Translations under genes and position numbers: made by a program
DNA from: Vitreoscilla sp.
GTDB lineage: Bacteria; Pseudomonadota; Gammaproteobacteria; Burkholderiales; Neisseriaceae
NCBI GenBank assembly: GCA_030150505.1
Contig: JASLFS010000010.1
Location: 1-43,514 of the forward strand
DNA: 43,514 bases
Direction of reading: 5' to 3'
Shown here: piece after piece, positions 9,146 through 17,572 of the stretch
Layout of the letters: each line of letters starts with the position of its first letter
Position numbering within the stretch: position 1 is the first letter of the stretch
Notes under the pieces: generated by a model
Database searches by the model: none
Told to the model about the DNA's origin: nothing
What the model saw: only the letters and a program-made list of their open reading frames with translations

Positions 9146-10111
9146 TTACTTGATCCCTAACTTTTGATTTCTCATTAAGCACAACAAATCAGCAGCGACA
9201 TGGGCAGCAGCAAGTGCTGTAATTTCACTTTGATCGTATGCTGGAGATACTTCCACTACATCCATACCAACAATATTAATATTGCCTAAGGAGCGGATAA
9301 TATTCAACGCAGTATGGCTAGTTAATCCACCTGCAACGGGTGTTCCTGTTCCTGGTGCAAATGCAGGATCTAAACAATCAATATCAAATGTTAAATAAAC
9401 TGGATTGTCACCAACTATTTCTTTAATGCGGTTAGCAGTCGCTTCCGCCCCATTTTCATTCACCCAAGGAGCAAAAAGCATATTCATGTTCATAAAATCA
9501 CTGTTCCATGTACGAATACCAACTTGAGCGGATGTTTTTGGATCAATTAATCCTTCATTAATGGCTTTGTAAAACATGGTTCCATGGTTCATTGATTGAG
9601 GATCATCATCTGGCCAAGTATCGCAATGTGCATCAAAATGAAGCAAAGATAAAGGCTTACCGTATTTTTCAACGTGAGCCAATAACAATGGATAAGTAAT
9701 ATAATGATCGCCACCAAATGTTAACATTTTAGCATTGCTATTTTGCAGAATATGTCGAGCATGATTAATAATAGAATCTTTAATCGTCAATGGATTATGA
9801 GCATCGAAATAACAATCACCATAATCAATGACAGCCAAGTCTTCAAATGGATCAAAACCCCAAGGAAATAAATCCAATTCTGCCAATTGCACGCTAGCTG
9901 CACGGATTGCTTGTGGGCCTAATCTTGCCCCAGAGCGAAATGTAGTCGCCAAGTCCAAAGGAACACCAGAAACCACAACATCGACACCTTCTAAATCTCT
10001 ACTGTAATTCCTTCGCATAAATGACAAAGCACCAGAGTACGTATTTTCTGTTACAGAGCCATATAATCCTTGACGGCGAAATGCGCCATCACCTTTTATT
10101 TTTTCGGTCAT
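9146..10111 (-). CDS. speB: Agmatinase (ureohydrolase family)
   Basis: Hydrolyses agmatine to putrescine and urea. The manganese-binding signatures of the arginase/agmatinase family are visible: GGDHYITYP, HFDAHCDTW and FDIDCLDPAFAPGTGTP. I place the start at the ATG at 10111 (MTEKIKGDGAF), giving 321 residues, because AGAGG (10118-10122) lies 6 bases upstream; an upstream in-frame TTG at 10129 would swallow this ribosome binding site. Related ureohydrolases (guanidinobutyrase, formiminoglutamase) are hard to exclude, but length and motifs are closest to SpeB. It stands alone, converging on lysC. Confidence 0.88.
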   Translation of the reverse strand: MTEKIKGDGAFRRQGLYGSVTENTYSGALSFMRRNYSRDLEGVDVVVSGVPLDLATTFRSGARLGPQAIRAASVQLAELDLFPWGFDPFEDLAVIDYGDCYFDAHNPLTIKDSIINHARHILQNSNAKMLTFGGDHYITYPLLLAHVEKYGKPLSLLHFDAHCDTWPDDDPQSMNHGTMFYKAINEGLIDPKTSAQVGIRTWNSDFMNMNMLFAPWVNENGAEATANRIKEIVGDNPVYLTFDIDCLDPAFAPGTGTPVAGGLTSHTALNIIRSLGNINIVGMDVVEVSPAYDQSEITALAAAHVAADLLCLMRNQKLGIK

Positions 10112-10213
10112 GATTGCCTCTCTTATCAATTATTTTTCAAATCTTATCGCAAAACAATTTAAAAAGCAGTTTTAATGAATATTTAACTGAATCATCGTAT
10201 TTTTTAAACTAAA

Positions 10214-10237
10214 AAAGCCGCATTTTCAAGCGGCTTT
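10214..10237 (-). terminator. Terminator of the rluD-pgeF unit
   Basis: An 8-bp stem, 10214-10221 with 10230-10237, an 8-base loop, and on the minus strand a run of six T after the stem. It sits 40 bases past the pgeF stop. Confidence 0.85.
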
Positions 10238-10276
10238 CTCTAAATACATCACCATCATCAGCAAACATTGAAATAA

Positions 10277-11059
10277 TTAATTCTCAATCCAAATAGCGCT
10301 GACCATTCGCCCTGTTTGTCCCTCACGGCGATAAGAGAAAAAATGTTCTCTTTCTAAAACAGTACAAAAATCACCACCATAAATCTGTTTAACACCAACT
10401 TGATTCATGACTTGCGTTGCTAACAAATAAATATTCGCTAAATAATGCTGCTTACCAATTGTGCTAAATGCTGCTTCATGTACGCTATTTTTCAAACAGA
10501 AACAATCCCAAACATCTTGTCCAACTTCGAAAGCATCAGGCCCAATGGCTGGTCCCATGTAAGCCAAAATATTTTCAGGAGAAACATTCATGCTAGCAAT
10601 GGTTTTTTCTAATACGCCAGCAGCCAAGCCCTTCCATCCGGCATGAGCTGCAGCAACAACTGTGCCATTCGTATCACAAAATAAAACAGGCAGGCAATCT
10701 GCAGTCATGACAACGCAAGCTACTTCTCCAGAGGAGTCCACAGAGGCATCTGCTTCCACTATTTGCTCTAAAGCAGTTTTAGCTGTTACGACATCAGGAG
10801 AATGCACTTGACTCATATATGCCATGGGAACTGGTATTTGCTTGGCAACAATGGCTCTATTTTCCAATACCGCTTGCTCATTGTCACCAACATGCTTTCC
10901 AAGGTTTAAACTAGCGTATACACCTTGGCTCGCACCACCATGGCGAGTCGTGATTAAAGTTTTTACATTTTTAGGTGCATCCCATTTAGCAGCAAAAAAA
11001 CTGGGATTGCTTGCTAACGTAGGATTTTCTGGCTGCATTTTAAAACTAATCTCGGACAT
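10277..11059 (-). CDS. pgeF: Peptidoglycan editing factor / purine nucleoside phosphorylase-like YfiH (laccase-domain family)
   Basis: Cytosolic enzyme of the YfiH/YlmD/LACC1 family (DUF152). Members phosphorolyse or deaminate purine nucleosides, and E. coli PgeF also removes mis-incorporated L-Ser from peptidoglycan precursors. Visible motifs: TTRHGGASQGVYASLNLG, ADCLPVLFCD, the zinc-binding HAGWKGLAAGV and AYMGPAIGPDAFEVG. The 260 residues match the family. The ATG overlaps the end of rluD by 14 bases, with GAGGTGATTT as its ribosome binding site, so translation is coupled to rluD. The rluD-yfiH order is also that of E. coli. Confidence 0.93.
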   Translation of the reverse strand: MSEISFKMQPENPTLASNPSFFAAKWDAPKNVKTLITTRHGGASQGVYASLNLGKHVGDNEQAVLENRAIVAKQIPVPMAYMSQVHSPDVVTAKTALEQIVEADASVDSSGEVACVVMTADCLPVLFCDTNGTVVAAAHAGWKGLAAGVLEKTIASMNVSPENILAYMGPAIGPDAFEVGQDVWDCFCLKNSVHEAAFSTIGKQHYLANIYLLATQVMNQVGVKQIYGGDFCTVLEREHFFSYRREGQTGRMVSAIWIEN

Positions 11060-12158
11060 AAATCACCTCGACATCACCATCATCCCAGTCATCATCCTCA
11101 TCAACTGGTAACAGTTCCTGATAAGCATCTTCGTGGGTTAATGCTGAGTCCATGCCAGATTCCAAACGCAAGATTGATAACAAATGATAAATGTCATCTG
11201 GAAGTGGTGCCTCAAAAGATACCAACTCCTTGCTTGCTGGATGAATAAAACTTAATGAATAAGCATGTAAAGCTTGTCGAGCTAATCCTTTAACAACATC
11301 TTTAACTTCATCAGAGCATTTGTAACGCGGATTGCCATACACCAAATCTCCAGCCAATGGGTGCTTAGCTTCTCGCATGTGTACACGGATCTGATGCGTT
11401 CTACCTGTTTCTAATGAGCATTCTACATAAGAATGTGTTGTGTATCTTTCCAGCACTTTAATATGTGTAATGGCTTCTTTACCACCAAACTTCACCACAG
11501 CCATTTTGGTGCGGTTGTGTGGATCACGCCCAATTAAAGTTTCAATGATGCCGTCAAATGGTACGATGCCATCACAAACTGCACGATAAATTCTTTTAAC
11601 ACTTCTATCTTGTAGTTGTTTAACTAAATTAATTTGTGCTTGTAAAGTACGAGCAATAACCATTAAGCCACTGGTATCTTTATCTAATCGATGCACAATT
11701 CCAGCACGAGGGATTTGTTGTAAATCGGGATAATGGTATAGTAGTGCATTTAAGACCGTACCAGACCAGTTGCCTGCTGCTGGATGTACAACAAAATTGG
11801 CAGGTTTATTAATAACGATAACAGAGTCATCTTCATAAATAACGTCAAGAGGTATATCTTCTGGTGTAAATGCTAAATTTTCATCGCTAGGTATGATGGT
11901 AACATTAACCTTTTCTTGACCAATTAATTTGATTTTAGGCTCAGCTATCTTGCCATTTAGCAATACAGCGCCTTCTTTTATCCACGAAGTAATACGACTT
12001 CGTGAAAAATCAGGCATGATTTTTGCCAATGCAGCGTCCAAACGGCTGCCGGCTAATGAATTAGGTATGATAAATTCTCGAATTTCATTATTTTGTTTTG
12101 CCGAAAATTCGAAATCATCGTTATAATCACTGTCATTATTCAAGGATGTGACTTTCAT
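11046..12158 (-). CDS. rluD: 23S rRNA pseudouridine synthase RluD
   Basis: Makes the pseudouridines of helix 69 in 23S rRNA (1911, 1915, 1917 in E. coli numbering). An N-terminal S4 domain (SRLDAALAKIMPDFSRSRI) precedes the catalytic domain with VHRLDKDTSGLMVIA, where D159 is the catalytic aspartate, and the RTHQIRVHM motif. I choose the ATG at 12158 (MKVTSLNNDSD), giving 370 residues; the frame stays open for 53 more codons, but those are antisense to bamD and look nothing like the family. The ATG has no clear ribosome binding site, and a TTG at 12143 is an alternative. The start codon overlaps that of bamD on the other strand. Confidence 0.9.
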   Translation of the reverse strand: MKVTSLNNDSDYNDDFEFSAKQNNEIREFIIPNSLAGSRLDAALAKIMPDFSRSRITSWIKEGAVLLNGKIAEPKIKLIGQEKVNVTIIPSDENLAFTPEDIPLDVIYEDDSVIVINKPANFVVHPAAGNWSGTVLNALLYHYPDLQQIPRAGIVHRLDKDTSGLMVIARTLQAQINLVKQLQDRSVKRIYRAVCDGIVPFDGIIETLIGRDPHNRTKMAVVKFGGKEAITHIKVLERYTTHSYVECSLETGRTHQIRVHMREAKHPLAGDLVYGNPRYKCSDEVKDVVKGLARQALHAYSLSFIHPASKELVSFEAPLPDDIYHLLSILRLESGMDSALTHEDAYQELLPVDEDDDWDDGDVEVIYVRD

Positions 12159-12972
12159 GAAAAAACTTTTAATGGTAACCAGTATTAGTCTTATGTTAGG
12201 CCTTACTGCTTGTGCAAGTAAACACAGTACAAGTAATGATAAAGATGCGCAAATTACGCAATCTTGGCCAGTTGAAAAACTGTATGCAGAAGCAAATGAC
12301 CAATTGTACAAGAGCAACTACACTCGTGCCATTAAATTATACGAATTATTACAATCTCGCTTTCCAAATGGTCGTTATGCGCAACAAGCTCAATTAGACA
12401 TTGCTTACGCTTATTACAAAGATGCAGAACCAGAAAAATCATTGGCTGCTTTAGACCGATTTGAGCAACAATATCCTCGACACCCTAATCTTGACTATGT
12501 TTGGTATTTGCGTGGCTTAGTGCTATTTAATGAAGACACTTCTTTTGTAAACAAATTGGCAAAACAAGAATGGTCAGATCGTGACCCAAAAGCAAATAGA
12601 GAAGCTTATTTTGCGTTTTCACAAGTGGTAACAAACTACCCAAATAGTAATTATGCACAAGATGCTACTGACCGCATGATTAAGCTAGTGGACGCTTTAG
12701 CTGGACATGAAATGTCTGTTGCTCGTTATTACATGAAACGTGGTGCTTATGTTGCTGCTGCAAATCGATCTCAAAATGTGATTACTGGCTTCCCTGATTC
12801 TATTTATACTGAGGAAGCATTGGTAATGATGAAAACAGCTTATAAAAAGCTAGGCAATCAAGAATTAAGCGATGATACTAATCGTATTTTGGCTCACAAC
12901 TTCCCTGATAGTAAGTTTCTAGAACTTGATTGGCAAGCTGATGAAATCCCTTGGTGGCGCTATTGGAAATAA
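12157..12972 (+). CDS. bamD: Outer membrane assembly lipoprotein BamD (ComL)
   Basis: Essential lipoprotein of the BAM complex that inserts beta-barrel proteins into the outer membrane; called ComL in Neisseria, where it was linked to transformation competence. The signal peptide MKKLLMVTSISLMLGLTAC ends in lipobox LTAC. Five TPR-like repeats follow (for example YTRAIKLYELLQSRFPNGRYA and AYFAFSQVVTNYPNSNYAQDA). The protein has 271 residues from this ATG. An in-frame GTG at 12148 is only 1 base from the AGGA at 12143-12146, so the ATG (10-base spacing) is preferred. It is divergent from rluD as in E. coli, but with no gap at all. Confidence 0.95.
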   Translation: MKKLLMVTSISLMLGLTACASKHSTSNDKDAQITQSWPVEKLYAEANDQLYKSNYTRAIKLYELLQSRFPNGRYAQQAQLDIAYAYYKDAEPEKSLAALDRFEQQYPRHPNLDYVWYLRGLVLFNEDTSFVNKLAKQEWSDRDPKANREAYFAFSQVVTNYPNSNYAQDATDRMIKLVDALAGHEMSVARYYMKRGAYVAAANRSQNVITGFPDSIYTEEALVMMKTAYKKLGNQELSDDTNRILAHNFPDSKFLELDWQADEIPWWRYWK

Positions 12973-12977
12973 TGATG

Positions 12978-13006
12978 AAATCCGCTTTTAAAGCGGATTT
13001 TTTTAT
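12978..13006. terminator. Terminator between bamD and radC
   Basis: An 8-bp stem, 12978-12985 with 12993-13000, a 7-base loop and seven T on the plus strand. It ends just before the radC stop at 13008, so it mainly serves bamD. Confidence 0.85.
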
Positions 13007-13007
13007 T

Positions 13008-13685
13008 CTATTTTAAAATATGAGTACTTCTCAGTGAAGTGACTTGGTTGTTTGTGACCAGAAAATGGTCCAATACTTCAACGTCAATTGGCTTTAAAAC
13101 ACTCATGATTTTGTTAGTAAATGCGATGTCTTCTTTTGAAAAGTGATTTGAACCACTTGGGTGATTATGTACTAATATAATGGCAGAAGCGTGATATTTT
13201 AAAATAGCCTGCACCAATTCTCGCATTGAGATTTTCTGTTCCGCAATGCTACCAACTGCAATTTTTTCTAAATTAATAATTTTATGTTGGCAGTCTAAAT
13301 ACAATAATAATAAGCACTCGTGCGGCAGGTTACCGAGCTTAAGCCTTAAATAATCCGTTACTATTTGGCTATCACTCATACAAGGTTGAGTGGTTATGGT
13401 TTCCTTTAATAACCTTCTACTAATTTCAATAACAACTTGAAATTGTACAAATGCAGAATCTCCAATGCCTTTTTGTTGACACAAATCCCATTGAGGTGCT
13501 GAAAAAACAGCGTTCAAGCTACCAAATTTGTTCAATAGTAATCGTGACAAATCTACTGCGCTAAGCCCTCGAATGCCAACTCGAACCAATATGGCTAATA
13601 GCTCGGCGTCAGTTAATGCTTTAACACCATGTTGCAATAGCTTCTCACGGGGGCGTTCGCTTGCTGGCCAATCTTTTATACTCAC
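13008..13685 (-). CDS. radC: RadC-family JAMM-domain protein
   Basis: Member of the RadC/YeeS family; its exact role is unknown despite the old DNA-repair name. Residues 1-95 hold helix-hairpin-helix-like segments (LTDAELLAILVRVGIRG; QQKGIGDSAFVQF). The C-terminal JAMM metal domain has an upstream glutamate-bearing strand (EKIAVGSIAEQKISMREL) and the zinc motif LVHNHPSGSNHFSKEDI. The 225 residues are full length. The start is GTG with GGGGG 4 bases upstream. It follows the MscS-family gene by 18 bases on the same strand, so the two are likely co-transcribed. Confidence 0.92.
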   Translation of the reverse strand: MSIKDWPASERPREKLLQHGVKALTDAELLAILVRVGIRGLSAVDLSRLLLNKFGSLNAVFSAPQWDLCQQKGIGDSAFVQFQVVIEISRRLLKETITTQPCMSDSQIVTDYLRLKLGNLPHECLLLLYLDCQHKIINLEKIAVGSIAEQKISMRELVQAILKYHASAIILVHNHPSGSNHFSKEDIAFTNKIMSVLKPIDVEVLDHFLVTNNQVTSLRSTHILK

Positions 13686-13703
13686 AATGCCCCCATTCTT
13701 CTA

Positions 13704-14552
13704 CTAATGGGCTTTTGAACTATTCTCCTGATGGTATTGATATAGTAAAAAAGCCCTAATAATTTCTTGTTCTATTCTTTGACGTTCTTTAAATGGAATC
13801 ACCAATCGAATTGCCAAATGATGTAATTTATCATTAAGAGGCATGATTTTAACCAAAGGTTCCACTGAAGGAATTAAATATAATTTCTCTACTTTTAAGG
13901 CTTGAAAGTGACGTTCTGCTTCGTGAATATAAGGGGAGGAATATTGCAAAATTTTATCTTGGATAAAATTCACAGCACCTTCTGGATTCACATTAACAGA
14001 CATTGGAATTTCAAAATAATGTGCTACATACGGACCAAAGATTGCGTCTTTAGAAACATTTTGAGTCAACAAAACACTATTTGAAAAAGAGATGGTATGA
14101 CCTGTTAAATAATTATTTAAACCGACTTCCATCATGACTGTATTTAAAATATTAATATCAATCACACGCCCTTTGATATCACCTACTTTAATATAATCCC
14201 CAACCGAATATAATCGCGTACTGGCTCTTAAGAGGCTCCCTGAAAGACACATAATTAATTCTTTTGTTGCCAACACCATGGCTGCCGCAAATGCCACCAT
14301 AGATAAAGCAAAGTTTTGAATTTGAGTGGACCAAATCATAAACAATGCCAGCAAACTGACTAAAAATATCACATTTCTAGATACCACAACCCAACGTCTT
14401 TTCGTATCCAAGCTCCAATCACTATTTCGTTTAAACGTAACGAATAAAACAATCATTCGAAAAACGATGAGGAAAAAAATGGCCGCAAGGGACAAAATGA
14501 CATCTGTGCTAACAGCTGAATGAGAAAAGAATGTCTGAATACTAGACCACAT
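13704..14552 (-). CDS. Small MscS-family mechanosensitive channel protein
   Basis: Probable inner-membrane channel that releases solutes on osmotic downshift. About three hydrophobic helices fill residues 5-105; the third (VAFAAAMVLATKELIMCLSG) looks like the pore-lining TM3. It is followed by the family's beta domain with VGDYIKVGDIKGRVIDINIL, and then an alpha/beta tail. I start at the ATG at 14552 (MWSSIQTFF, 282 residues). An upstream in-frame ATG at 14594 lies inside the prfC terminator hairpin and would add a tail encoded by an uptake-sequence repeat, so it is rejected. The exact ion preference cannot be read from sequence. It sits between prfC and radC on the same strand. Confidence 0.88.
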   Translation of the reverse strand: MWSSIQTFFSHSAVSTDVILSLAAIFFLIVFRMIVLFVTFKRNSDWSLDTKRRWVVVSRNVIFLVSLLALFMIWSTQIQNFALSMVAFAAAMVLATKELIMCLSGSLLRASTRLYSVGDYIKVGDIKGRVIDINILNTVMMEVGLNNYLTGHTISFSNSVLLTQNVSKDAIFGPYVAHYFEIPMSVNVNPEGAVNFIQDKILQYSSPYIHEAERHFQALKVEKLYLIPSVEPLVKIMPLNDKLHHLAIRLVIPFKERQRIEQEIIRAFLLYQYHQENSSKAH

Positions 14553-14571
14553 AATAATGCGCTTCCAAAAT

Positions 14572-14619
14572 AAAAGGCTGCCTGAAACGCTCATTATAGC
14601 GACTTTCAGGCAGCCTTTT
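14572..14619. terminator. prfC terminator built from two inverted DNA uptake sequences
   Basis: A 16-bp perfect inverted repeat (14572-14587 and 14604-14619) with a 16-base loop. Each arm contains AGGCTGCCTGAA, at 14575-14586 on the plus strand and 14605-14616 on the minus strand, the 12-mer I recall as the Simonsiella-type neisserial DUS. It lies 16 bases past the prfC stop with T-runs on both flanks. Paired uptake sequences as terminators are a known neisserial habit. Confidence 0.85.
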
Positions 14620-14635
14620 AAAATTTAACTAAGAA

Positions 14636-16240
14636 TTAACGTTCTGTTAAATTGACAGAATGCTCGCGAGTCTCATGGAACACAATATCAGGCCAGCGCT
14701 CCTGAGTTAACTGCAAATTCACACGATTTGGTGCAAGATAAGCCATTGTATTTCCGGCATCAATACTCAAATTCATATTATTAGCTCTTTCAAATTCAGC
14801 CAATTTTTTAGAATCCGAACAAGAAATCCAACGAGCAGACCAAATTGATACATTATCAAAAATTGCATCCACGCCATACTCTGCGGCTAACCGAGAAGCA
14901 ACTACTTCAAACTGCAAAACACCTACAGCGCCTAAAATCAAATCGCCACCATTATTCGGCTTAAATACCTGCACCGCACCTTCTTCACCCAACTGCTGAA
15001 GCCCTTTTTGCAACTGCTTCATTTTCAAAGGGTTACGAATTCTAACGCTGCGGAACAACTCTGGCGCAAAAAACGGAATGCCAGTAAACGATAATTGATC
15101 GCCTTCACTAAAACTATCACCAATTTGAATATTGCCGTGATTAGGAATACCAATAATATCGCCAGCATAAGCTTCTTCAACCAATTCACGGTCATGTGAC
15201 ATAAACGTTACCACGCTTGAGGCTGCAATATCACGATTTAAACGCAAATGTTTCATTTTCATGCCGCGATTAAACTTACCAGAGCAAACGCGCATAAATG
15301 CAATTCTATCGCGATGCTTAGGATCCATATTGGCCTGAATTTTAAATACAAAACCAGAAAATTTTGGCTCAGTCGGCTCAACAACTCTTACTGTTGCATC
15401 ACGACCTTTAGGTGCTGGAGCCCAATTAATCAATGCATCTAGAATTTCACGCACACCAAAGTTATTAATCGCAGAACCAAAGAAAACAGGCGTTAAATCA
15501 CCAGCCAAGAACTCTTCCAAATCAAATGGATTAGATGCAGCCTGTACTAATTCAATTTCATCACGACACTGCTGCATTTCCAAAGGAAATAATTCATCCA
15601 ATCGAGGATTATTAATCCCTTCAATGGTTTCAAATTCTGTAATTAATTTCTCTGTACCAGCTTCAAATAAATGAACGCGATCATTTAAAATATCATACAC
15701 ACCACGGAATGTTTTACCCATGCCAATAGGCCATGACACTGGTGCGCAACGAATTTTCAAAACACTTTCGACTTCATCAAGCAACTCTAATGAATCACGA
15801 ACCTCACGGTCATACTTATTCATAAAAGTAACAATAGGCGTATTACGCAAGCGACAAACATTCAACAATTTAATTGTTTGCTCTTCCACACCATTACCAG
15901 CGTCAATCACCATTAACGCGCTATCAACAGCGGTTAATACGCGATAAGTATCTTCTGAGAAATCCTGGTGTCCAGGAGTGTCTAACAAGTTAACAGAATG
16001 ATCACGATAATCGAACTGCATCACACTAGACGCAACCGAAATACCACGTTGCTTCTCAATATCCATCCAGTCTGACGTCGCAAACTTACCTGTTTTTTTC
16101 CCTTTTACCGTACCTGCAGATTTAATAGCACCTGAAAATAACAATAATTTTTCTGTTAATGTCGTTTTACCCGCATCAGGATGCGAAATGATAGCAAAGG
16201 TACGTCGACGACTTACCTGCTCAATAATGTCATTACTCAT
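14636..16240 (-). CDS. prfC: Peptide chain release factor 3 (RF3)
   Basis: GTPase that removes RF1/RF2 from the ribosome after termination. The G motifs are in order: HPDAGKTTLTEKLL (P-loop), a switch I stretch with EKQRGIS, DTPGHQDFSEDTYR (switch II) and NKYDRE (usually NKLD/NKxD). Domains II and III follow, with MRVCSGKFNRGMKM and EEGAVQVFKP. The 534 residues are the standard length. The start MSNDIIEQVSRRRTFAIISHPDAGKT matches the family; the ribosome binding site is weak. It is the first gene before the MscS-family and radC genes, separated from them by a strong terminator. Confidence 0.96.
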   Translation of the reverse strand: MSNDIIEQVSRRRTFAIISHPDAGKTTLTEKLLLFSGAIKSAGTVKGKKTGKFATSDWMDIEKQRGISVASSVMQFDYRDHSVNLLDTPGHQDFSEDTYRVLTAVDSALMVIDAGNGVEEQTIKLLNVCRLRNTPIVTFMNKYDREVRDSLELLDEVESVLKIRCAPVSWPIGMGKTFRGVYDILNDRVHLFEAGTEKLITEFETIEGINNPRLDELFPLEMQQCRDEIELVQAASNPFDLEEFLAGDLTPVFFGSAINNFGVREILDALINWAPAPKGRDATVRVVEPTEPKFSGFVFKIQANMDPKHRDRIAFMRVCSGKFNRGMKMKHLRLNRDIAASSVVTFMSHDRELVEEAYAGDIIGIPNHGNIQIGDSFSEGDQLSFTGIPFFAPELFRSVRIRNPLKMKQLQKGLQQLGEEGAVQVFKPNNGGDLILGAVGVLQFEVVASRLAAEYGVDAIFDNVSIWSARWISCSDSKKLAEFERANNMNLSIDAGNTMAYLAPNRVNLQLTQERWPDIVFHETREHSVNLTER

Positions 16241-16256
16241 AATTTGTCTTTGTTAG

Positions 16257-16280
16257 AATTATGTACGCAATTATGTACAC
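16257..16280. repeat. Two tandem 12-mers upstream of prfC
   Basis: AATTATGTACGC (16257-16268) is followed directly by AATTATGTACAC (16269-16280), 11 of 12 identical. It lies 17 bases before the prfC start and could be part of its promoter or a replication-slippage product. Confidence 0.55.
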
Positions 16281-16549
16281 AAAAAATATTTAGCACAATC
16301 TTGTGATTGCCCAATGCAAGAAACCAAACAAGATTAAAGATGTACGGATTTTAACATTACAAAGAGCAAATCCCAATTAATTTCTAATAAGAGCATTAAT
16401 GACCATTTTCTTATCCTTAATCCACTTACCTCACCAATTCACACTCATTCTGATTGATGCATTCACTATTCCGCATATCAATACCCATTCTGAAATCAGC
16501 TTATCGGCTCATCATTGAATTTTTTGAAAAAAACAGACTAATTTATAAC

Positions 16550-16662
16550 TTAAAAGATAAAAAAACTATTTTAAGTAATATTTATGACTGACTTCCCATG
16601 ATTTTAATTTTCTTTTTTAATCTTTTTTATGCCTGTCATTTAAAATGATAGGCGCTTTTTTT
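16550..16662 (+). ncRNA. Candidate small RNA ending in orphan terminator
   Basis: The 3' end is the terminator at 16631-16662. The 5' end is uncertain: TTATAA/TATAAC near 16543-16549 could be a -10 element, giving an RNA of about 105-110 bases, but no good -35 is at the right distance. No open reading frame longer than a few codons lies inside. Read-through from an unseen promoter is an alternative explanation. Confidence 0.3.
16631..16662 (+). terminator. Orphan intrinsic terminator
   Basis: GCCTGTCATT (16631-16640) pairs with AATGATAGGC (16644-16653) with one G-U pair, then GC and seven T. The T-run is only on the plus strand, and no plus-strand gene precedes it for several kilobases. Confidence 0.75.
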
Positions 16663-16861
16663 GCTTGCATTGCTACTGTTGATAATCAAAATCTTTCAAA
16701 TTAAAAAGCATTATCTTGGTAATTTTTTACAAAAAAATGCCATTTGCGTACAAAAAAGGGAATAATCCAAATAAAACAATCAGAAATTCGCTTTATTCTC
16801 AATAATTTGCGATAGTAGTGCATGTTCTCTAGAAAACGAGGTCAGATTACACTATCAAACC

Positions 16862-17572
16862 ATGAATACTATTCCTTATAAAACTAAGCAACAAATAGTA
16901 GAAATCCATCCCAATTTATTTTTTAATATCCAATCATTACTTAATCAACAACAGTATTACGACCCCAATCACAAAGCTAAACGCTTAGGTATCTGTTCCG
17001 CAGCTTGGCCTATATTTGGTATGTTATGGCCATCAAGCATTCAACTAGCACTTAAAATCATCAAACGCCCCATTCCAACCCGTAGCAATATGCTAGAAAT
17101 TGGCTGTGGACTTGGCATTGCTAGTTTAGTAGCACAGCAAATGGGGCTTAACATCACTGCTAGCGACCGCCACCCATTAGCAGGTAAATTTCTAACCATT
17201 AACTCCCAACTCAATAACCTACCCTCTATTCGATTCAGGCATGGACAATGGGGAGATGTTCCCAAGCCAAACCTAAACGACACCAACGCACCTCTTTTGT
17301 CAGGCAAATATAATCATATTATTGGCAGTGATGTCTTATACGAACCATGCAGCGCCAAACAAGTTGCCGATTTTATTCAAAAATTCTCAGAATATGATTG
17401 CACCATCTGGATCGTAGATCCGAATCGTGGCTATCGTAATCACCTTACCAGAGAATTAAAAACACATGGATTTACATTAGAAGAATGCACGCGATTAACC
17501 GAGCCTATCAATAATCTGCCATACAAAGGCCATCTTCTCGTTTATAAACGAGGTAATCCACCAACCACATAA
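16862..17572 (+). CDS. Class I SAM-dependent methyltransferase, Methyltransf_16-like
   Basis: A 236-residue protein with a Rossmann-type methyltransferase core: motif I LEIGCGLGIASL at about 77-88, the acidic post-I position in ASDRHPLA, and the post-II signature IIGSDVLYEP at about 156-165. The DVLYE element and overall layout recall the protein-lysine methyltransferases related to METTL21/ETFB methyltransferase, so a protein substrate is a reasonable guess, but the actual substrate is unknown. The N-terminal 60 residues are family-specific. It is monocistronic, flanked by long AT-rich gaps, and its ribosome binding site is poor (GAGG is about 20 bases away). Confidence 0.75.
   Translation: MNTIPYKTKQQIVEIHPNLFFNIQSLLNQQQYYDPNHKAKRLGICSAAWPIFGMLWPSSIQLALKIIKRPIPTRSNMLEIGCGLGIASLVAQQMGLNITASDRHPLAGKFLTINSQLNNLPSIRFRHGQWGDVPKPNLNDTNAPLLSGKYNHIIGSDVLYEPCSAKQVADFIQKFSEYDCTIWIVDPNRGYRNHLTRELKTHGFTLEECTRLTEPINNLPYKGHLLVYKRGNPPTT

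Larger units (their letters stand above)
16241..16861. other. Gene-free 621-bp region with an orphan terminator
   Basis: No convincing protein gene. It holds a 12-base tandem repeat next to prfC (16257-16280), then an unstructured stretch, an AT-rich segment, a plus-strand terminator at 16631-16662 with no gene feeding into it, and the upstream region of the methyltransferase gene, where I see no clear promoter. Confidence 0.6.

Noticed and set aside
12159..12317. 53-codon N-terminal extension of rluD
   Set aside because: It is antisense to bamD, has no family resemblance and would begin far upstream of the S4 domain.
14553..14594. Longer start for the MscS-family protein (MSVSGSLLFWKRII)
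   Set aside because: These codons run through the prfC terminator hairpin made of uptake sequences; the ATG at 14552 is more natural.
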